Assembly: GCF_041431135.1 (NCBI RefSeq)
Contig: NZ_CP107799.1
Coordinates: 8,432,001-8,496,000 of the forward strand
Direction of reading: 5' to 3'
Source of the DNA: Streptomyces sp. NBC_00554
GTDB taxonomy: Bacteria; Actinomycetota; Actinomycetes; Streptomycetales; Streptomycetaceae
Length of the DNA stretch: 64,000 bases
Positions 40,592 to 49,543 of this stretch are shown in pieces; position 1 is the stretch's first letter; the number at the start of each line of letters is the position of its first letter. A program made the translations under genes and the position numbers. The notes beneath the pieces are model-generated. The model saw only the letters and a list, made by a program, of their open reading frames with translations. It had not been told where the DNA came from and searched no databases.

Positions 40592-41788
40592 GTGTCAGGC
40601 TTACGTGCCCAGCGCGCGGCCGTACGAAGGGCCGAGCGCAGGCGTGCCGCCCGGCGCGGTGCCATGGTGGCGGCGGCCTCGGTCGTGGTCGCGGTCGGCA
40701 GCGTCACAGGGATGATGTCCGCGCTCGGCGACGGGCGCCCCTCCGACGACGCCAAACCCCTGGTGACCCGCGCTCCCAGTCTCCTGCCGCTGCCCGCCGT
40801 ACCGACTCCGTCACCCACCCCAACCTCGGCCTCACCGGCCCCGTCGAAGTCCGCCGCCTCGGCGAAACCGAAACCGAGCCCGAAGCCGTCCGCAACCAAG
40901 AAGAGGACGGAGACCCTGGCCGCCTCCGCCGGGCTCTACCGCCACCCTGAGTCCCAGGTCCTCGACTGGGTCGCGGACCATCCCGGCGACTCCCGGCGCT
41001 CGGTCATCGAGTCCCGGATAGCCGACCGCCCGGCCGCGGTCTGGTTCGCCGACTTCACGCCGTCCACCATCACCGCGCGGGTCAGGGCGGTCACCTCGGG
41101 CGGCGCCGCGCAGGGCCGGGTCCCGGTCGTCGTGGCGTACGCGATCCCGGGGCGCGACTGCGGCGGCGCGTCGGAGGGCGGGGCCCCCGACCTCGACGCG
41201 TACGACGGCTGGATCGACAAGTTCGCTGCGGGGCTCGGCTCCAGCGAGGTCATCGTCATCCTGGAGCCCGACTCACTCGCCCAGGCGAGCTGCCTCTCCG
41301 CCGGCCAACGCGCCGACCGCTCCGCCTCCTTGGCCCGCGCCGGCCGCGTCCTCAAGGCCGCGAACCCCCGGGCCCGCGTCTACTACGACGCCGGCCACTC
41401 CGACTGGAACCCGGCCGCCACCCAGGCCGCGCTCCTCAAAAAGGCGGGCGCCGCCTCGGCCGCCTCCTCCGACGGCATCTTCACCAACGTCTCCAATTTC
41501 CACCGTACGAGCGCGGAGATCGCGTACGCCCGGGAGGTGTTGTCCGCTCTCGGCGGCCCGGCGAGTCTGGGCGCCGTCATCGACACCAGCCGGAACGGCA
41601 ACGGCGCCCCGGCCGACGGAGAATGGTGCGATCCGTCGGGCCGGAGGATCGGACAGGCGCCGACCCTGAACACCGGAGAGGCCCGGATCGACGCCTACCT
41701 GTGGGTGAAGTTGCCGGGCGAGTCGGACGGCTGCAAGGGCACGCCGGGGACCTTCTCGCCCTCGTACGCCTACGACTTGGCGACCTGA
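40592..41788 (+). CDS. Glycoside hydrolase family 6 (endoglucanase/cellobiohydrolase)
   Basis: 398 residues. A basic N-terminus is followed by one membrane segment (about 27-45), a Pro/Ser/Lys-rich linker (about 60-105), and a GH6 domain. Catalytic and substrate motifs VVVAYAIPGRDCGG, VIVILEPDSLA, VYYDAGHSDW, VIDTSRNGNG and KLPGESDG are present. It cuts beta-1,4-glucan with inversion. The signal-anchor may stay uncleaved. GGGGGAG ahead of GTG 40592 favours that start over GTG 40523. Its last 19 bases overlap the convergent permease gene. Confidence 0.9.
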   Translation: MSGLRAQRAAVRRAERRRAARRGAMVAAASVVVAVGSVTGMMSALGDGRPSDDAKPLVTRAPSLLPLPAVPTPSPTPTSASPAPSKSAASAKPKPSPKPSATKKRTETLAASAGLYRHPESQVLDWVADHPGDSRRSVIESRIADRPAAVWFADFTPSTITARVRAVTSGGAAQGRVPVVVAYAIPGRDCGGASEGGAPDLDAYDGWIDKFAAGLGSSEVIVILEPDSLAQASCLSAGQRADRSASLARAGRVLKAANPRARVYYDAGHSDWNPAATQAALLKKAGAASAASSDGIFTNVSNFHRTSAEIAYAREVLSALGGPASLGAVIDTSRNGNGAPADGEWCDPSGRRIGQAPTLNTGEARIDAYLWVKLPGESDGCKGTPGTFSPSYAYDLAT

Positions 41789-43197
41789 GAACCCTGGCCG
41801 GAGCCCTGGCTGGAATCCTTGTCCGAGTCCTTGTCGTAGGACGAGGTGCCCTCGTCGAGCAGCGGCTCCTGCGTCTTGAGGTGGGCCGGAGCCATCGCCC
41901 GCAGCGCGTGGTACCCGGTGATCACGACGACCGTGCCGAGCGCGATCCCGCTCAGCGAGAAGGTGTCCGTGAACGTCATGGTCACGTTGCCGACGCCGAT
42001 GATGATGCCCGCGGCGGCCGGCACCAGGTTCAGCGGATTGCGCAGGTCCACCCGGGCGTTGAGCCAGATCTGGGCACCGAGCAGGCCGATCATGCCGTAC
42101 AGGATGACGGTGATGCCGCCGAGGACACCGCCCGGGATCGCCGCGACGATCGCGCCGAACTTGGGGCAGAGGCCGAAGAGGAGGGCGAAGCCCGCGGCTG
42201 CCCAGTAGGCGGCCGTCGAGTAGACGCGGGTCGCGGCCATCACGCCGATGTTCTCGGAGTACGTGGTGTTGGGCGGGCCGCCGACCGCCGTGGAGAGCAT
42301 CGATGCGACGCCGTCCGCGGAGATCGCGGTGCCCAGCTTGTCGTCCAGCGGGTCGCCGGTCATCTCGCCGACGGCCTTCACATGGCCCGCGTTCTCGGCG
42401 ACAAGGGCGATGACGACGGGCAGCGCGACGAGGATCGCCGACCACTGGAAGGACGGGCCGTGGAAGGAGGGCAGGCCGATCCAGTCCGCCTTGCCCACGC
42501 CCGAGAGGTCCAGGCGCCAGTGGTCGGTGAGCTTGCCGCTCGCGTCCACCGAGTGGATCCGGCCGAAGATCCGGTCGAAGGCCCAGGAGATCCCGTACCC
42601 GAAGATCAGGCCCAGGAAGATCGCGATCCGTGACCAGAAACCACGCAGGCAGACGACGGCCAGACCGGTGAACGCCATCACGAGCAGCGCCGTCCACTGG
42701 TCCTGCGGCCAGTACGTGGACGCGGTCACCGGCGCCAGGTTGAAGCCGATCAGCATGACGACCGCGCCGGTCACGATCGGGGGCATCGCGGCGTGGATGA
42801 TGCGCGCCCCGAACCGCTGCACCGCGAGACCCACCAGGAACAGCGCCACGCCCACGACGAAGACCGCGCCCGTCACCGTCGCGCTGGTGCCGCCCTGCGC
42901 GCGGATCACCGCGGCGACGCCGACGAAGGAGAGCGAGCAGCCGAGGTAACTGGGCACGCGGCCGCGGGTGGCCAGCAGGAAGATGACCGTCGCGACGCCG
43001 GACATCATGATCGCGAGGTTCGGGTCCAGGCCCATCAGGACGGGTGCGACGAAGGACGCCCCGAACATGGCCACCACATGCTGGGCGCCGAGCCCGAAGG
43101 TGCGCGGCCAGGAGAGGCGTTCATCGGGGCGGACGACCGCTCCGGGGGCGGGCGTTCGCCCGTCGCCGTGCAGTTTCCAACGCACGCCGAGGTCCAT
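41770..43197 (-). CDS. NCS2-family uracil/xanthine permease
   Basis: 475 residues with the NCS2 fold. The QHVVAMFGASFVAPVLMGL N-terminal block, the VVIALVAENAGHVKAVGEMTG region with the signature acidic residue, and GGPPNTTYSENIG are typical of uracil permeases (UraA type). The C-terminal 20 residues are a low-complexity Ser/Asp/Gly tail. It imports uracil or a related base with protons. It overlaps the cellulase gene tail-to-tail by 19 bases. Confidence 0.93.
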   Translation of the reverse strand: MDLGVRWKLHGDGRTPAPGAVVRPDERLSWPRTFGLGAQHVVAMFGASFVAPVLMGLDPNLAIMMSGVATVIFLLATRGRVPSYLGCSLSFVGVAAVIRAQGGTSATVTGAVFVVGVALFLVGLAVQRFGARIIHAAMPPIVTGAVVMLIGFNLAPVTASTYWPQDQWTALLVMAFTGLAVVCLRGFWSRIAIFLGLIFGYGISWAFDRIFGRIHSVDASGKLTDHWRLDLSGVGKADWIGLPSFHGPSFQWSAILVALPVVIALVAENAGHVKAVGEMTGDPLDDKLGTAISADGVASMLSTAVGGPPNTTYSENIGVMAATRVYSTAAYWAAAGFALLFGLCPKFGAIVAAIPGGVLGGITVILYGMIGLLGAQIWLNARVDLRNPLNLVPAAAGIIIGVGNVTMTFTDTFSLSGIALGTVVVITGYHALRAMAPAHLKTQEPLLDEGTSSYDKDSDKDSSQGSGQGSQVAKS

Positions 43198-43318
43198 GGT
43201 GAGGGATCGCTTTCTCTGTACGTGAATCGGTCCGGACCATTGTCAGGGGTAACCAGCGGCCCTACGCTCGCACGGTCCTACTCGTGAACTACGTTCATAT
43301 GTATGATCGGAGTGTCTG

Positions 43319-44584
43319 ATGAGTGCAAGACCTCGACTGGGCGTGGTGCTCGCGGCCGTGGTCACCCTGGCGGCCGTCGTCGTCCCCTCCGCCGCGGCTC
43401 ATGCCGCGCCGAAGGTCCCGAAGACCGCGGTCCTCGACGGCGCCCGGCTGCAGCAGACCAAGGTCCGTCTCGACCGCGGCGATCCGCAACTCAAGCGCAC
43501 GCTCGGGTACTTGACGGCCCGCGCCGACAAGTGGCTGGACCAGGGCCCCTGGACGGTCGTCGACAAGCCGAGACCCGCCCCCAGTGGCGACGTCCACGAC
43601 TACCTCAGCCAGGCCCCCTACTGGTGGCCCTCCCAGCCCAAGACCGCCGACAATCCCTGGGGTTGCCCCTATGTCCAGCGCGACGGCCAGCGCAATCCCG
43701 AGGTCGACACCGGCACCGACCGCCAGGACGTCGAGAAGGTCTTCGACTCCACGTACGACCTCTCGCTCGCCTGGTACTACACGGGCAAGAAGAAGTACGC
43801 CGAGAAGGCCGCGTCCGTCCTGCGCACCTGGTTCCTCGACCCCGGCACCCGGATGAACCCCAACCTGAACCACGGGCAGTTCATCCCCTGCAAGTACGAC
43901 GGCCGGGCCATCGGCATCATCGACTTCTCGCAGTCCTATACGAGCGTCCTGGACGCCATAGCGATTCTGAACACGGGCGCCCCCGGCTGGTCGAGGACCG
44001 ACCGCTCCGAAATGCTCGCCTGGAACACCGACTTCCGCGACTGGCTGGCCGACGGCGCCTTCGGCAAGGAGGAGGGCGCCGCCAAGAACAACCACGGCAC
44101 CTTCTACGACATGCTGCTCGCCGGCCTGGCGTACGCGACCGGTGACAGGGATCTCGCACGGCGGACCGTCCTCGACGCGCGCGCCAAGCGGATCGACCCG
44201 CAGATCGCCGCCGACGGCAGTCAGCCCCAGGAGCTGGCGCGCACCCGCAGCTGGCACTACTCGACCTTCGACCTGGTCGCCTACACCCGGCTCGCGGCCA
44301 TCGGACGGCACGTCGGTGTGAATCTGTGGTCCTACGAAGGTCCGGAAGGCCAGAGCCTGTTCAAGGCGGTCGACTATCTGCTGCCCGCCGCGACCGGGGC
44401 CCAGTCGTGGCCGTATCCGGAGCTGGAGTTCTACCGGCTCGCGGCCAGCGATGTCGTGCACGCGGCGGCCGACGCCGGTGACAAGGCGGCGCGGGCCGCT
44501 GTTCCGAAGCTGGAAACGCCCCCCGGCGGCGACCTGTGGGCGCTGCGGCCGGCCGCGGAGCAGTTGGACTCGATAGCGGGCTGA
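43319..44584 (+). CDS. Alginate-lyase-family (PL5-like) secreted enzyme
   Basis: 421 residues. A Sec signal (LGVVLAAVVTLAAVVVPSAAAHA) is followed by an alpha/alpha-barrel lyase domain. The motif NNHGTFYDM, expected to hold the catalytic Asn/His, is seen near residue 259, and SWHYSTFDL near residue 309. It probably cleaves an acidic polysaccharide by beta-elimination outside the cell; alginate itself is not proven. It diverges from the permease by 121 bases. Confidence 0.88.
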   Translation: MSARPRLGVVLAAVVTLAAVVVPSAAAHAAPKVPKTAVLDGARLQQTKVRLDRGDPQLKRTLGYLTARADKWLDQGPWTVVDKPRPAPSGDVHDYLSQAPYWWPSQPKTADNPWGCPYVQRDGQRNPEVDTGTDRQDVEKVFDSTYDLSLAWYYTGKKKYAEKAASVLRTWFLDPGTRMNPNLNHGQFIPCKYDGRAIGIIDFSQSYTSVLDAIAILNTGAPGWSRTDRSEMLAWNTDFRDWLADGAFGKEEGAAKNNHGTFYDMLLAGLAYATGDRDLARRTVLDARAKRIDPQIAADGSQPQELARTRSWHYSTFDLVAYTRLAAIGRHVGVNLWSYEGPEGQSLFKAVDYLLPAATGAQSWPYPELEFYRLAASDVVHAAADAGDKAARAAVPKLETPPGGDLWALRPAAEQLDSIAG

Positions 44585-44701
44585 GTACTCGGCTCCGGGG
44601 AACTGGTCACTCAGCTCCGGGGGCTTCTGAGCGTTTGCTTAGGATGGGGATGTTGTTTTCAGCCATGCGTTCCCGTCCCGTACGCCTCAGGAGCCCCGCC
44701 C

Positions 44702-45163
44702 GTGACCGCCGAAGCCCCGATCGCCCCTGCCATTGCGTACGGGCGGCTCATACCCGTCACCGTCCACTTCGACGACCTCGACGCGCTCGGACTGCTCCAC
44801 AACGCCCGCTACCCGGTGCTGGTCGAGCGCGCCTGGACGGCGCTGTGGAACGAGCGGGGCTTCGGCGGCTACGAGGGCGACTGGGAGGCCGCGGGCGACT
44901 TCTGCAACGCGGTCAAGGAGCTGCGGATCAGCTACGAGGCCCCGGTGAACCGTCCCGGCGCGTACGCTGTCCACCTCTGGCTGGAGCGGCTCGGGACGAC
45001 CGGACTGACGTACGGCTTCCGCTTCTGCTCGGACGATGGCGCGCTGACGTACGCGCACGGCACGCGGGTGCTTGTCCGGCTGGACGCCGGGACGCTGCGC
45101 CCGGCGCCCTGGAGCGACCCGTTCAGGGCCGTGGGTCGGGAACTGCTGCGCTCGGCGGGCTGA
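44702..45163 (+). CDS. Hotdog-fold acyl-CoA thioesterase
   Basis: 153 residues. The motif HFDDLDALGLLHNARYPVLVE near residues 22-42 contains the catalytic aspartate of the 4-hydroxybenzoyl-CoA thioesterase/YbgC group. It likely hydrolyses an acyl-CoA; the acyl group is unknown. The start is GTG at 44702. Its last 41 bases overlap the convergent MFS gene. Confidence 0.9.
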   Translation: MTAEAPIAPAIAYGRLIPVTVHFDDLDALGLLHNARYPVLVERAWTALWNERGFGGYEGDWEAAGDFCNAVKELRISYEAPVNRPGAYAVHLWLERLGTTGLTYGFRFCSDDGALTYAHGTRVLVRLDAGTLRPAPWSDPFRAVGRELLRSAG

Positions 45164-46337
45164 CCACCTTCGGCCGGTCCCGGTCGCCGGCGCGCAGCAC
45201 ACCCGCGAAGGCGGCGAGCCCGGCGGCCAGTACCGTCACCAGACCGAACGACACCATCAGGCTCGTCGCCTGCGCCAGCGAGCCGATCACGCTCGGCGCG
45301 ACCAGACCCGAGGTGTACGTGATGGTGGCGACGCCCGCGATGGCCTGGCTGGGGTTGGGGCCGCTGCGGCCCGCCGCCGCGAAGCAGAGCGGGACCACGA
45401 CCGCGATGCCGAGGCCGAGGAGCGCGAACCCGCTCATCGCGACCGCCGGGTGATCCGCGACGACGATCAGCAGCCCGCCCAGTACGGCCAGGACGCCGCC
45501 CGCCCGTACGGTGCGTACCGCGCCGAAGCGGTTCACCACCGCGTCTCCCACGAGCCGGGCCACCGCCATGGTCAGCATGAAGCCGGTCGTCGACGCCGCC
45601 GCCAGACCGGCCGAGCTGCCCAGTTCGTCCTGCAGATAGACCGCCGACCAGTCCAGGCTCGCGCCCTCGGCGAAGACCGCGCAGAACCCGACCGCGCCGA
45701 TCAGCAGCGCCGACCGCGGCGGCAGCGCGAACCGGGGCGGTGCCTCCTCGTCCTCGGTGGGCTGCAGGTCGAGCACCCAGCGGCAGGCCACCACTCCGAG
45801 GACGGTGAGGGTCGCCGCCGCCAGCGCGTGGTGCACGCGCGCGTCCGAGCCCAGGTGGGCGGCGAGTGTGCCGCCCGCCGAGCCGATCAGGGCGCCCGCG
45901 CTCCACATGCCGTGCAGGCTGGACATGATCGACTTGTCGAGCCCGCGCTCGATTTCGACGCCCAGCGCGTTCATGGCGACATCGGCCATGCCGGCCGTGG
46001 CGCCGAAGGTGAACATCGCCAGGCACAGACCGAGCAGGTTCGGCGCCTGCGACGGGAGAATCAGGGCAAGCGTCCACAGTGCCATCAGGCCGCGCAGGGC
46101 AGCGCGGGAACCGAAGCGGTGGCTGATCCGGCCGGCCAGCGGCATCGAGACGGACGCGCCGAGCGCCGTGAAGGCGAGCGCGAACCCCAGCTGGCCGGTG
46201 CTGAGCCCCGCATGGTCCTGGATCCACGGCACGCGGGTCGCGAAGGACCCGGTGACCGCGCCGTGCACCGCGAACACGGCGGCCACGGCGTACCGTGCGC
46301 GCTTCAACTCGCGCATGTCGTAGACCACTTCACTCAT
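45123..46337 (-). CDS. MFS transporter
   Basis: 404 residues with about 12 membrane segments. The MFS loop motif LAGRISHRFGSRAALRG follows the second helix. The protein resembles the YbjJ/FucP-like group of small exporters and sugar permeases; substrate unknown. AGGAGGGG precedes the ATG at 46337. It diverges from the ROK regulator across a perfect operator-like palindrome, so that regulator probably controls it. Confidence 0.92.
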   Translation of the reverse strand: MSEVVYDMRELKRARYAVAAVFAVHGAVTGSFATRVPWIQDHAGLSTGQLGFALAFTALGASVSMPLAGRISHRFGSRAALRGLMALWTLALILPSQAPNLLGLCLAMFTFGATAGMADVAMNALGVEIERGLDKSIMSSLHGMWSAGALIGSAGGTLAAHLGSDARVHHALAAATLTVLGVVACRWVLDLQPTEDEEAPPRFALPPRSALLIGAVGFCAVFAEGASLDWSAVYLQDELGSSAGLAAASTTGFMLTMAVARLVGDAVVNRFGAVRTVRAGGVLAVLGGLLIVVADHPAVAMSGFALLGLGIAVVVPLCFAAAGRSGPNPSQAIAGVATITYTSGLVAPSVIGSLAQATSLMVSFGLVTVLAAGLAAFAGVLRAGDRDRPKVVSPPSAAVPDPRP

Positions 46338-46385
46338 CGTGCCGCTGCCCCTCCTGGACGTCCTCCCCGCACTGCCGTCGTAAAC

Positions 46386-46406
46386 TATCAGGCACCCTGC
46401 CTGATA
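46386..46406. promoter_or_regulatory. Perfect 21-bp palindrome between the MFS and ROK genes
   Basis: TATCAGGCA (46386-46394) and TGCCTGATA (46398-46406) are perfect 9-base arms around CCC. It sits midway in the 139-base divergent spacer, where the bases turn AT-rich. It is the likely operator of the ROK regulator. Confidence 0.75.
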
Positions 46407-46476
46407 AATAGAGAATTTACGGCCGGGGAACCGGACCGAGGGCTCCGTGCCCCCACTGATCTGGAAGGATCCCGGC

Positions 46477-47667
46477 ATGCCCGCATCTCCGAGCACCGCC
46501 CGGGCCATCAACGACCGCCTCGCCCTGCGCCTCATGCAGCAGGAGGGCCCTTTGACGGCAGGGCAGTTGAAGCAGCTCACCGGACTGTCCCGGCCCAGCG
46601 TCGCCGACCTCGTCGAGCGCCTCGCCGCCGCCGGGCTGATCGCGGTGGTGGGGGAGTCGGGGTCGCAGCGGCGCGGTCCGAACGCGCGGTTGTACGGGAT
46701 CGTCGCCGACCGGGCGCATCTGGCCGCCCTCGACGTCCGCACCGAGGGCGTCTCCGTGGTCGTCTCCGACCTGCTCGGCACCGAACTCGCGCGGGCTTCG
46801 GTGCCCATCACGGACGACGCGGGCACCGGGCCGGCCGTCGAGCAGGCGGTGGCGCTGGTGGAGCGCGTGGCCAAGGAGGCCGGAGCCGAGCGGCTGCACA
46901 CGGTCGGCATCGGCGCCCCCGGCCTCATCGACCCCTCCACCGGCGAACTCCGCGACTCCTCCGGCCTCCCCGAGTGGCACCGCCGCCTGGTCGCCGCTCT
47001 CCAGGAACGCCTTCCCGCCGCCCGCGTCCTGGTCGAGAACGAGACGAACCTCGCCGCCCTCGCCGAACAGCGCGACGGCGCCGCCGGCGACCGCGACACC
47101 TTCGTGCTGCTGTGGCTCGGCCACGGCACCGGCGCGGCCGTCGTCCTCGACGGCGCCCTGCGCCGCGGTGCCTCCGGTGGCACCGGCGAGATCGGCTTCC
47201 TGCCGGTGCCGGGTACCGCGACCCTGCCGTCGGCGACGGACTGCGAGGGCGGCTTCCACTCGCTCGCCGGGGCGGCGGCGATCGCGGGACTCGCTGCGCA
47301 GTACGACCTCGTGGCGGAGGAGGTGCCGCACGAGCCCTACGCGGCGGCGCTGGTGAGGAAGGCGGTCGGTGCGCACGCGGAGGAGCCCGCCGGGCGTTTC
47401 CTCGATGCCCTCGCCGACCGCCTCGCCATCGGTGCCGCCTCCGTCGTCGCCGTGCTGGACCCCGGCTGCGTGGTCCTGGGCGGTGAGGTCGGGCAGGCCG
47501 GTGGGGACGTACTCGCCGCGCTGGTCGCGGAGCGGCTCGTATGGATGTCTCCGTTGCCCGTGGAGGTGCGCGCGAGCGTGCTGGGCGGGGGCGCGGTGCT
47601 GCGCGGCGCGCTGCTCACGGCGCGCGACGGCGCACAGGACGAACTGTTCGCGCCGCCCGTCCGGTAA
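46477..47667 (+). CDS. ROK-family transcriptional regulator
   Basis: 396 residues. An N-terminal winged HTH (about 5-65; LTAGQLKQLTGLSRPSVADLVERL type) is joined to a ROK sugar-binding domain. IGAPGLIDPSTG and LVENETNLAALAE are kept, but GEIGF has Phe where ROK proteins have His, and the zinc cysteine cluster is reduced to a lone Cys in CEGGF. It is thus a regulator, not a kinase. GGAAGG ahead of ATG 46477 sets the start. It probably represses the divergent MFS gene. Confidence 0.93.
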   Translation: MPASPSTARAINDRLALRLMQQEGPLTAGQLKQLTGLSRPSVADLVERLAAAGLIAVVGESGSQRRGPNARLYGIVADRAHLAALDVRTEGVSVVVSDLLGTELARASVPITDDAGTGPAVEQAVALVERVAKEAGAERLHTVGIGAPGLIDPSTGELRDSSGLPEWHRRLVAALQERLPAARVLVENETNLAALAEQRDGAAGDRDTFVLLWLGHGTGAAVVLDGALRRGASGGTGEIGFLPVPGTATLPSATDCEGGFHSLAGAAAIAGLAAQYDLVAEEVPHEPYAAALVRKAVGAHAEEPAGRFLDALADRLAIGAASVVAVLDPGCVVLGGEVGQAGGDVLAALVAERLVWMSPLPVEVRASVLGGGAVLRGALLTARDGAQDELFAPPVR

Positions 47668-48018
47668 CCCCGTGGAGGCCCCGCGGAGGTCGGGCTGGAG
47701 GCCCGGCGGCGGGGCAAGGGCCTCCGTCACCGCCGCCGGGCCGATCGGGGGGCGGGTGCGGCAATTCGTGACAGCCCCGCCGATGCTCGCGGAGCCATGA
47801 TCGCGACCCTAGGAGGACTAGACCAGTGCGGTCAATAGGTATGGACCAATATCGGTCGCGGATGATGGCGCGGAGGCCCAAGCGGGCGCCCTGACGCCGG
47901 AGTTGACCGGGGGTGCGACCCCGCAGAAGTCCACTCATCCGGCCTGTGAGCCAGCCCACAGACATTCGCCCGCATGGGCGTCGATCAGGCGTGGCACACT
48001 GGCCATGTACCAGAAGCA
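47668..48018. other. Gene-free stretch before the FMN riboswitch
   Basis: No convincing gene is seen. The stretch contains GACCAATATCGGTC at 47844-47857, nearly identical to a perfect palindrome at 58939-58952, and a TAGACCAGT half-site at 47819-47827. A rib promoter should lie in its last part, but no clear -10/-35 pair was recognised. Confidence 0.6.
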
Positions 48019-48145
48019 GCGCACTCCGGGGTCGGTGAAAGTCCGAACCGGCGGTTACAGTCCGCGACCCGGTCGCTTCCAGCGGCCGGTTGACCAGGTG
48101 AAATTCCTGGACCGACGGTTAAAGTCCGGATGGGAGGCAGTGCGC
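48019..48145 (+). promoter_or_regulatory. FMN riboswitch (RFN element)
   Basis: The closing stem P1 pairs 48019-48025 with 48139-48145. Between them are the conserved RFN segments: GGTCGGTGAAAGTCCGAACC, GGCGGTTACAGTCCGCGACC, CCAGGTGAAATTCCTGGACC and GACGGTTAAAGTCCGGATG. It binds FMN and lowers expression of the riboflavin genes that follow. The expression platform is probably the hairpin at 48182-48204 or the one over the ribosome-binding site. Confidence 0.95.
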
Positions 48146-48181
48146 GGCGGGCGGGCATTCGTGCGCGCTGCCGTTTGTTTC

Positions 48182-48297
48182 GACTTGTCCTGACGGGACG
48201 AGTCTCATTCGGCATCGTCCCGGTGTCGTAGTCCGTTTCATTCTGTCGTCATCGACAGGCCCCGGAGTCCGTGCCCTATGAGGCAGGAGGACCCGGG
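48182..48297 (+). promoter_or_regulatory. Candidate expression platform of the FMN riboswitch
   Basis: A 9-bp hairpin (48182-48190 with 48196-48204, one G-T pair) lies 37 bases after the aptamer and lacks a T run. A second fold pairs 48261-48270 with 48289-48297 (one bulged A) and 48272-48275 with 48282-48285. It buries the Shine-Dalgarno AGGAGG (48285-48290) of ribE. The second fold points to translational control. Confidence 0.5.
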
Positions 48298-48299
48298 AA

Positions 48300-48902
48300 G
48301 TGTTCACCGGAATCGTCGAAGAGCTGGGTGAGATCACCGCCGTCGAGAACCTCGGCGACGCCTCACGCTTCCGACTTCGTGGCCCTGTAGTCACCGAAGG
48401 TGCGCAGCACGGCGACTCCATTGCCGTGAACGGAGTCTGTCTCACGGTCGTCGAGCACGAGGGCGACGAGTTCACCGCCGACGTCATGGCGGAAACCCTC
48501 GACCGCTCCAGCCTCGGCGCCCTGGCCGTTGGCTCCCGCGTCAACCTGGAGCGCCCCACCGCGGTGGGCGCACGTCTCGGCGGGCACATCGTGCAGGGTC
48601 ATGTCGACGGCACGGGCGCGGTCATCTCGCGCACCCCGTCCGAGAACTGGGAGATCGTGAAGGTCTCCCTCCCGGCGGACCTCTCCCGGTACGTGGTCGA
48701 GAAGGGCTCCATCACCGTCGACGGCATCAGCCTGACCGTCGTCGAGGCGGGCTCCGACTACTTCACCGTCAGCCTCATCCCCACCACCCTCGCGCTGACC
48801 ACGCTCGGCCTCAAGCAGCCCGGCGACCCGGTCAACCTCGAGGTCGACATCATCGCCAAGTACGTCGAGCGCCTCCTCGGCACCAAGGAGGCGGCGCGGT
48901 GA
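48300..48902 (+). CDS. ribE: Riboflavin synthase, alpha chain
   Basis: 200 residues with the two-fold repeat of lumazine-binding barrels (FTGIVEELG at the start; VNGVCLTVV and VDGISLTVVEAG in the two halves). It disproportionates two 6,7-dimethyl-8-ribityllumazine molecules into riboflavin. The GTG at 48300 has AGGAGG ten bases ahead. It overlaps the next gene by four bases (GTGA). In the roseoflavin-producer literature this gene is called ribB. Confidence 0.97.
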   Translation: MFTGIVEELGEITAVENLGDASRFRLRGPVVTEGAQHGDSIAVNGVCLTVVEHEGDEFTADVMAETLDRSSLGALAVGSRVNLERPTAVGARLGGHIVQGHVDGTGAVISRTPSENWEIVKVSLPADLSRYVVEKGSITVDGISLTVVEAGSDYFTVSLIPTTLALTTLGLKQPGDPVNLEVDIIAKYVERLLGTKEAAR

Positions 48903-49543
48903 ACTGGCTCAACTCCGAGGCCTTCACGCTCTTCGACCAGCACATCAAGTGGTCGGACATGATCGGCAACACCATCGGGCTGGTCGCCCTCGCGCTCGGC
49001 TGGCGGCGCTCGATCTGGACCTGGCCCGTCCAGTTCCTGTCCGGTGTCATCCTCCTCGCGGCCTTCGCCACGGCCCACCTGTCCGGCAGCGCCGGCAAGC
49101 AGGTCGTCGTCATGGTCGTCGCCGCGTGGGGCTGGTGGCAGTGGAACCGCGGCAAGGGGCAGGCGCAGGACGGCTCCATCGCCGTACGGTTCGCCACCTG
49201 GCGCGAACGCGGCGCGCTGCTCGGCGCGGCCGCAGTGGGCACCCTCGCGGTCGGCCTCCTGTTCAAGGCATACCCGACCCTCTCCTGGGACCCTTGGCCG
49301 GACGCCTACATCTTCGTCGGCACCATCGTCGCCATGTACGCGCAGGCGCGCGGCATGGTCGAGTTCTGGTTCGCCTGGCTGCTGGTCGACCTGGTGGGCG
49401 TCCCGCTCAACTTCGCCAACGGCTTCGCCTTCTCCGGTTTCGTCTACGTCGTCTACGGCGCGCTCGTCCTGTGGGGCATGCGCGACTGGTGGCTGCGCTC
49501 CCGCAAGGCCGGGCAGCCCGTCCTGGAAGGAGCCCCGGCATGA
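48899..49543 (+). CDS. ribM: RibM riboflavin transporter (PnuC family)
   Basis: 214 residues, PnuC family, with about seven membrane segments. It has GWRRSIWTWPVQFLSGVIL and the WGWWQWNRG block. A gene of this family in the same order (riboflavin synthase, transporter, ribAB, ribH) is the riboflavin/roseoflavin transporter RibM of Streptomyces davaonensis, so flavin uptake is preferred over nicotinamide riboside. It overlaps both neighbours by four bases and is under the FMN riboswitch. Confidence 0.88.
   Translation: MNWLNSEAFTLFDQHIKWSDMIGNTIGLVALALGWRRSIWTWPVQFLSGVILLAAFATAHLSGSAGKQVVVMVVAAWGWWQWNRGKGQAQDGSIAVRFATWRERGALLGAAAVGTLAVGLLFKAYPTLSWDPWPDAYIFVGTIVAMYAQARGMVEFWFAWLLVDLVGVPLNFANGFAFSGFVYVVYGALVLWGMRDWWLRSRKAGQPVLEGAPA

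Noticed and set aside
47812..47827. Possible DasR site (dre) near 47.8 kb
   Set aside because: Only about 12 of 16 bases fit the dre consensus, one half is poor, and no aminosugar gene is next to it.
48949..49539. Extended ribBA frame starting inside ribM
   Set aside because: The extra codons are the ribM gene read in another frame; ATG 49540 has AAGGAG ahead and matches the family start.
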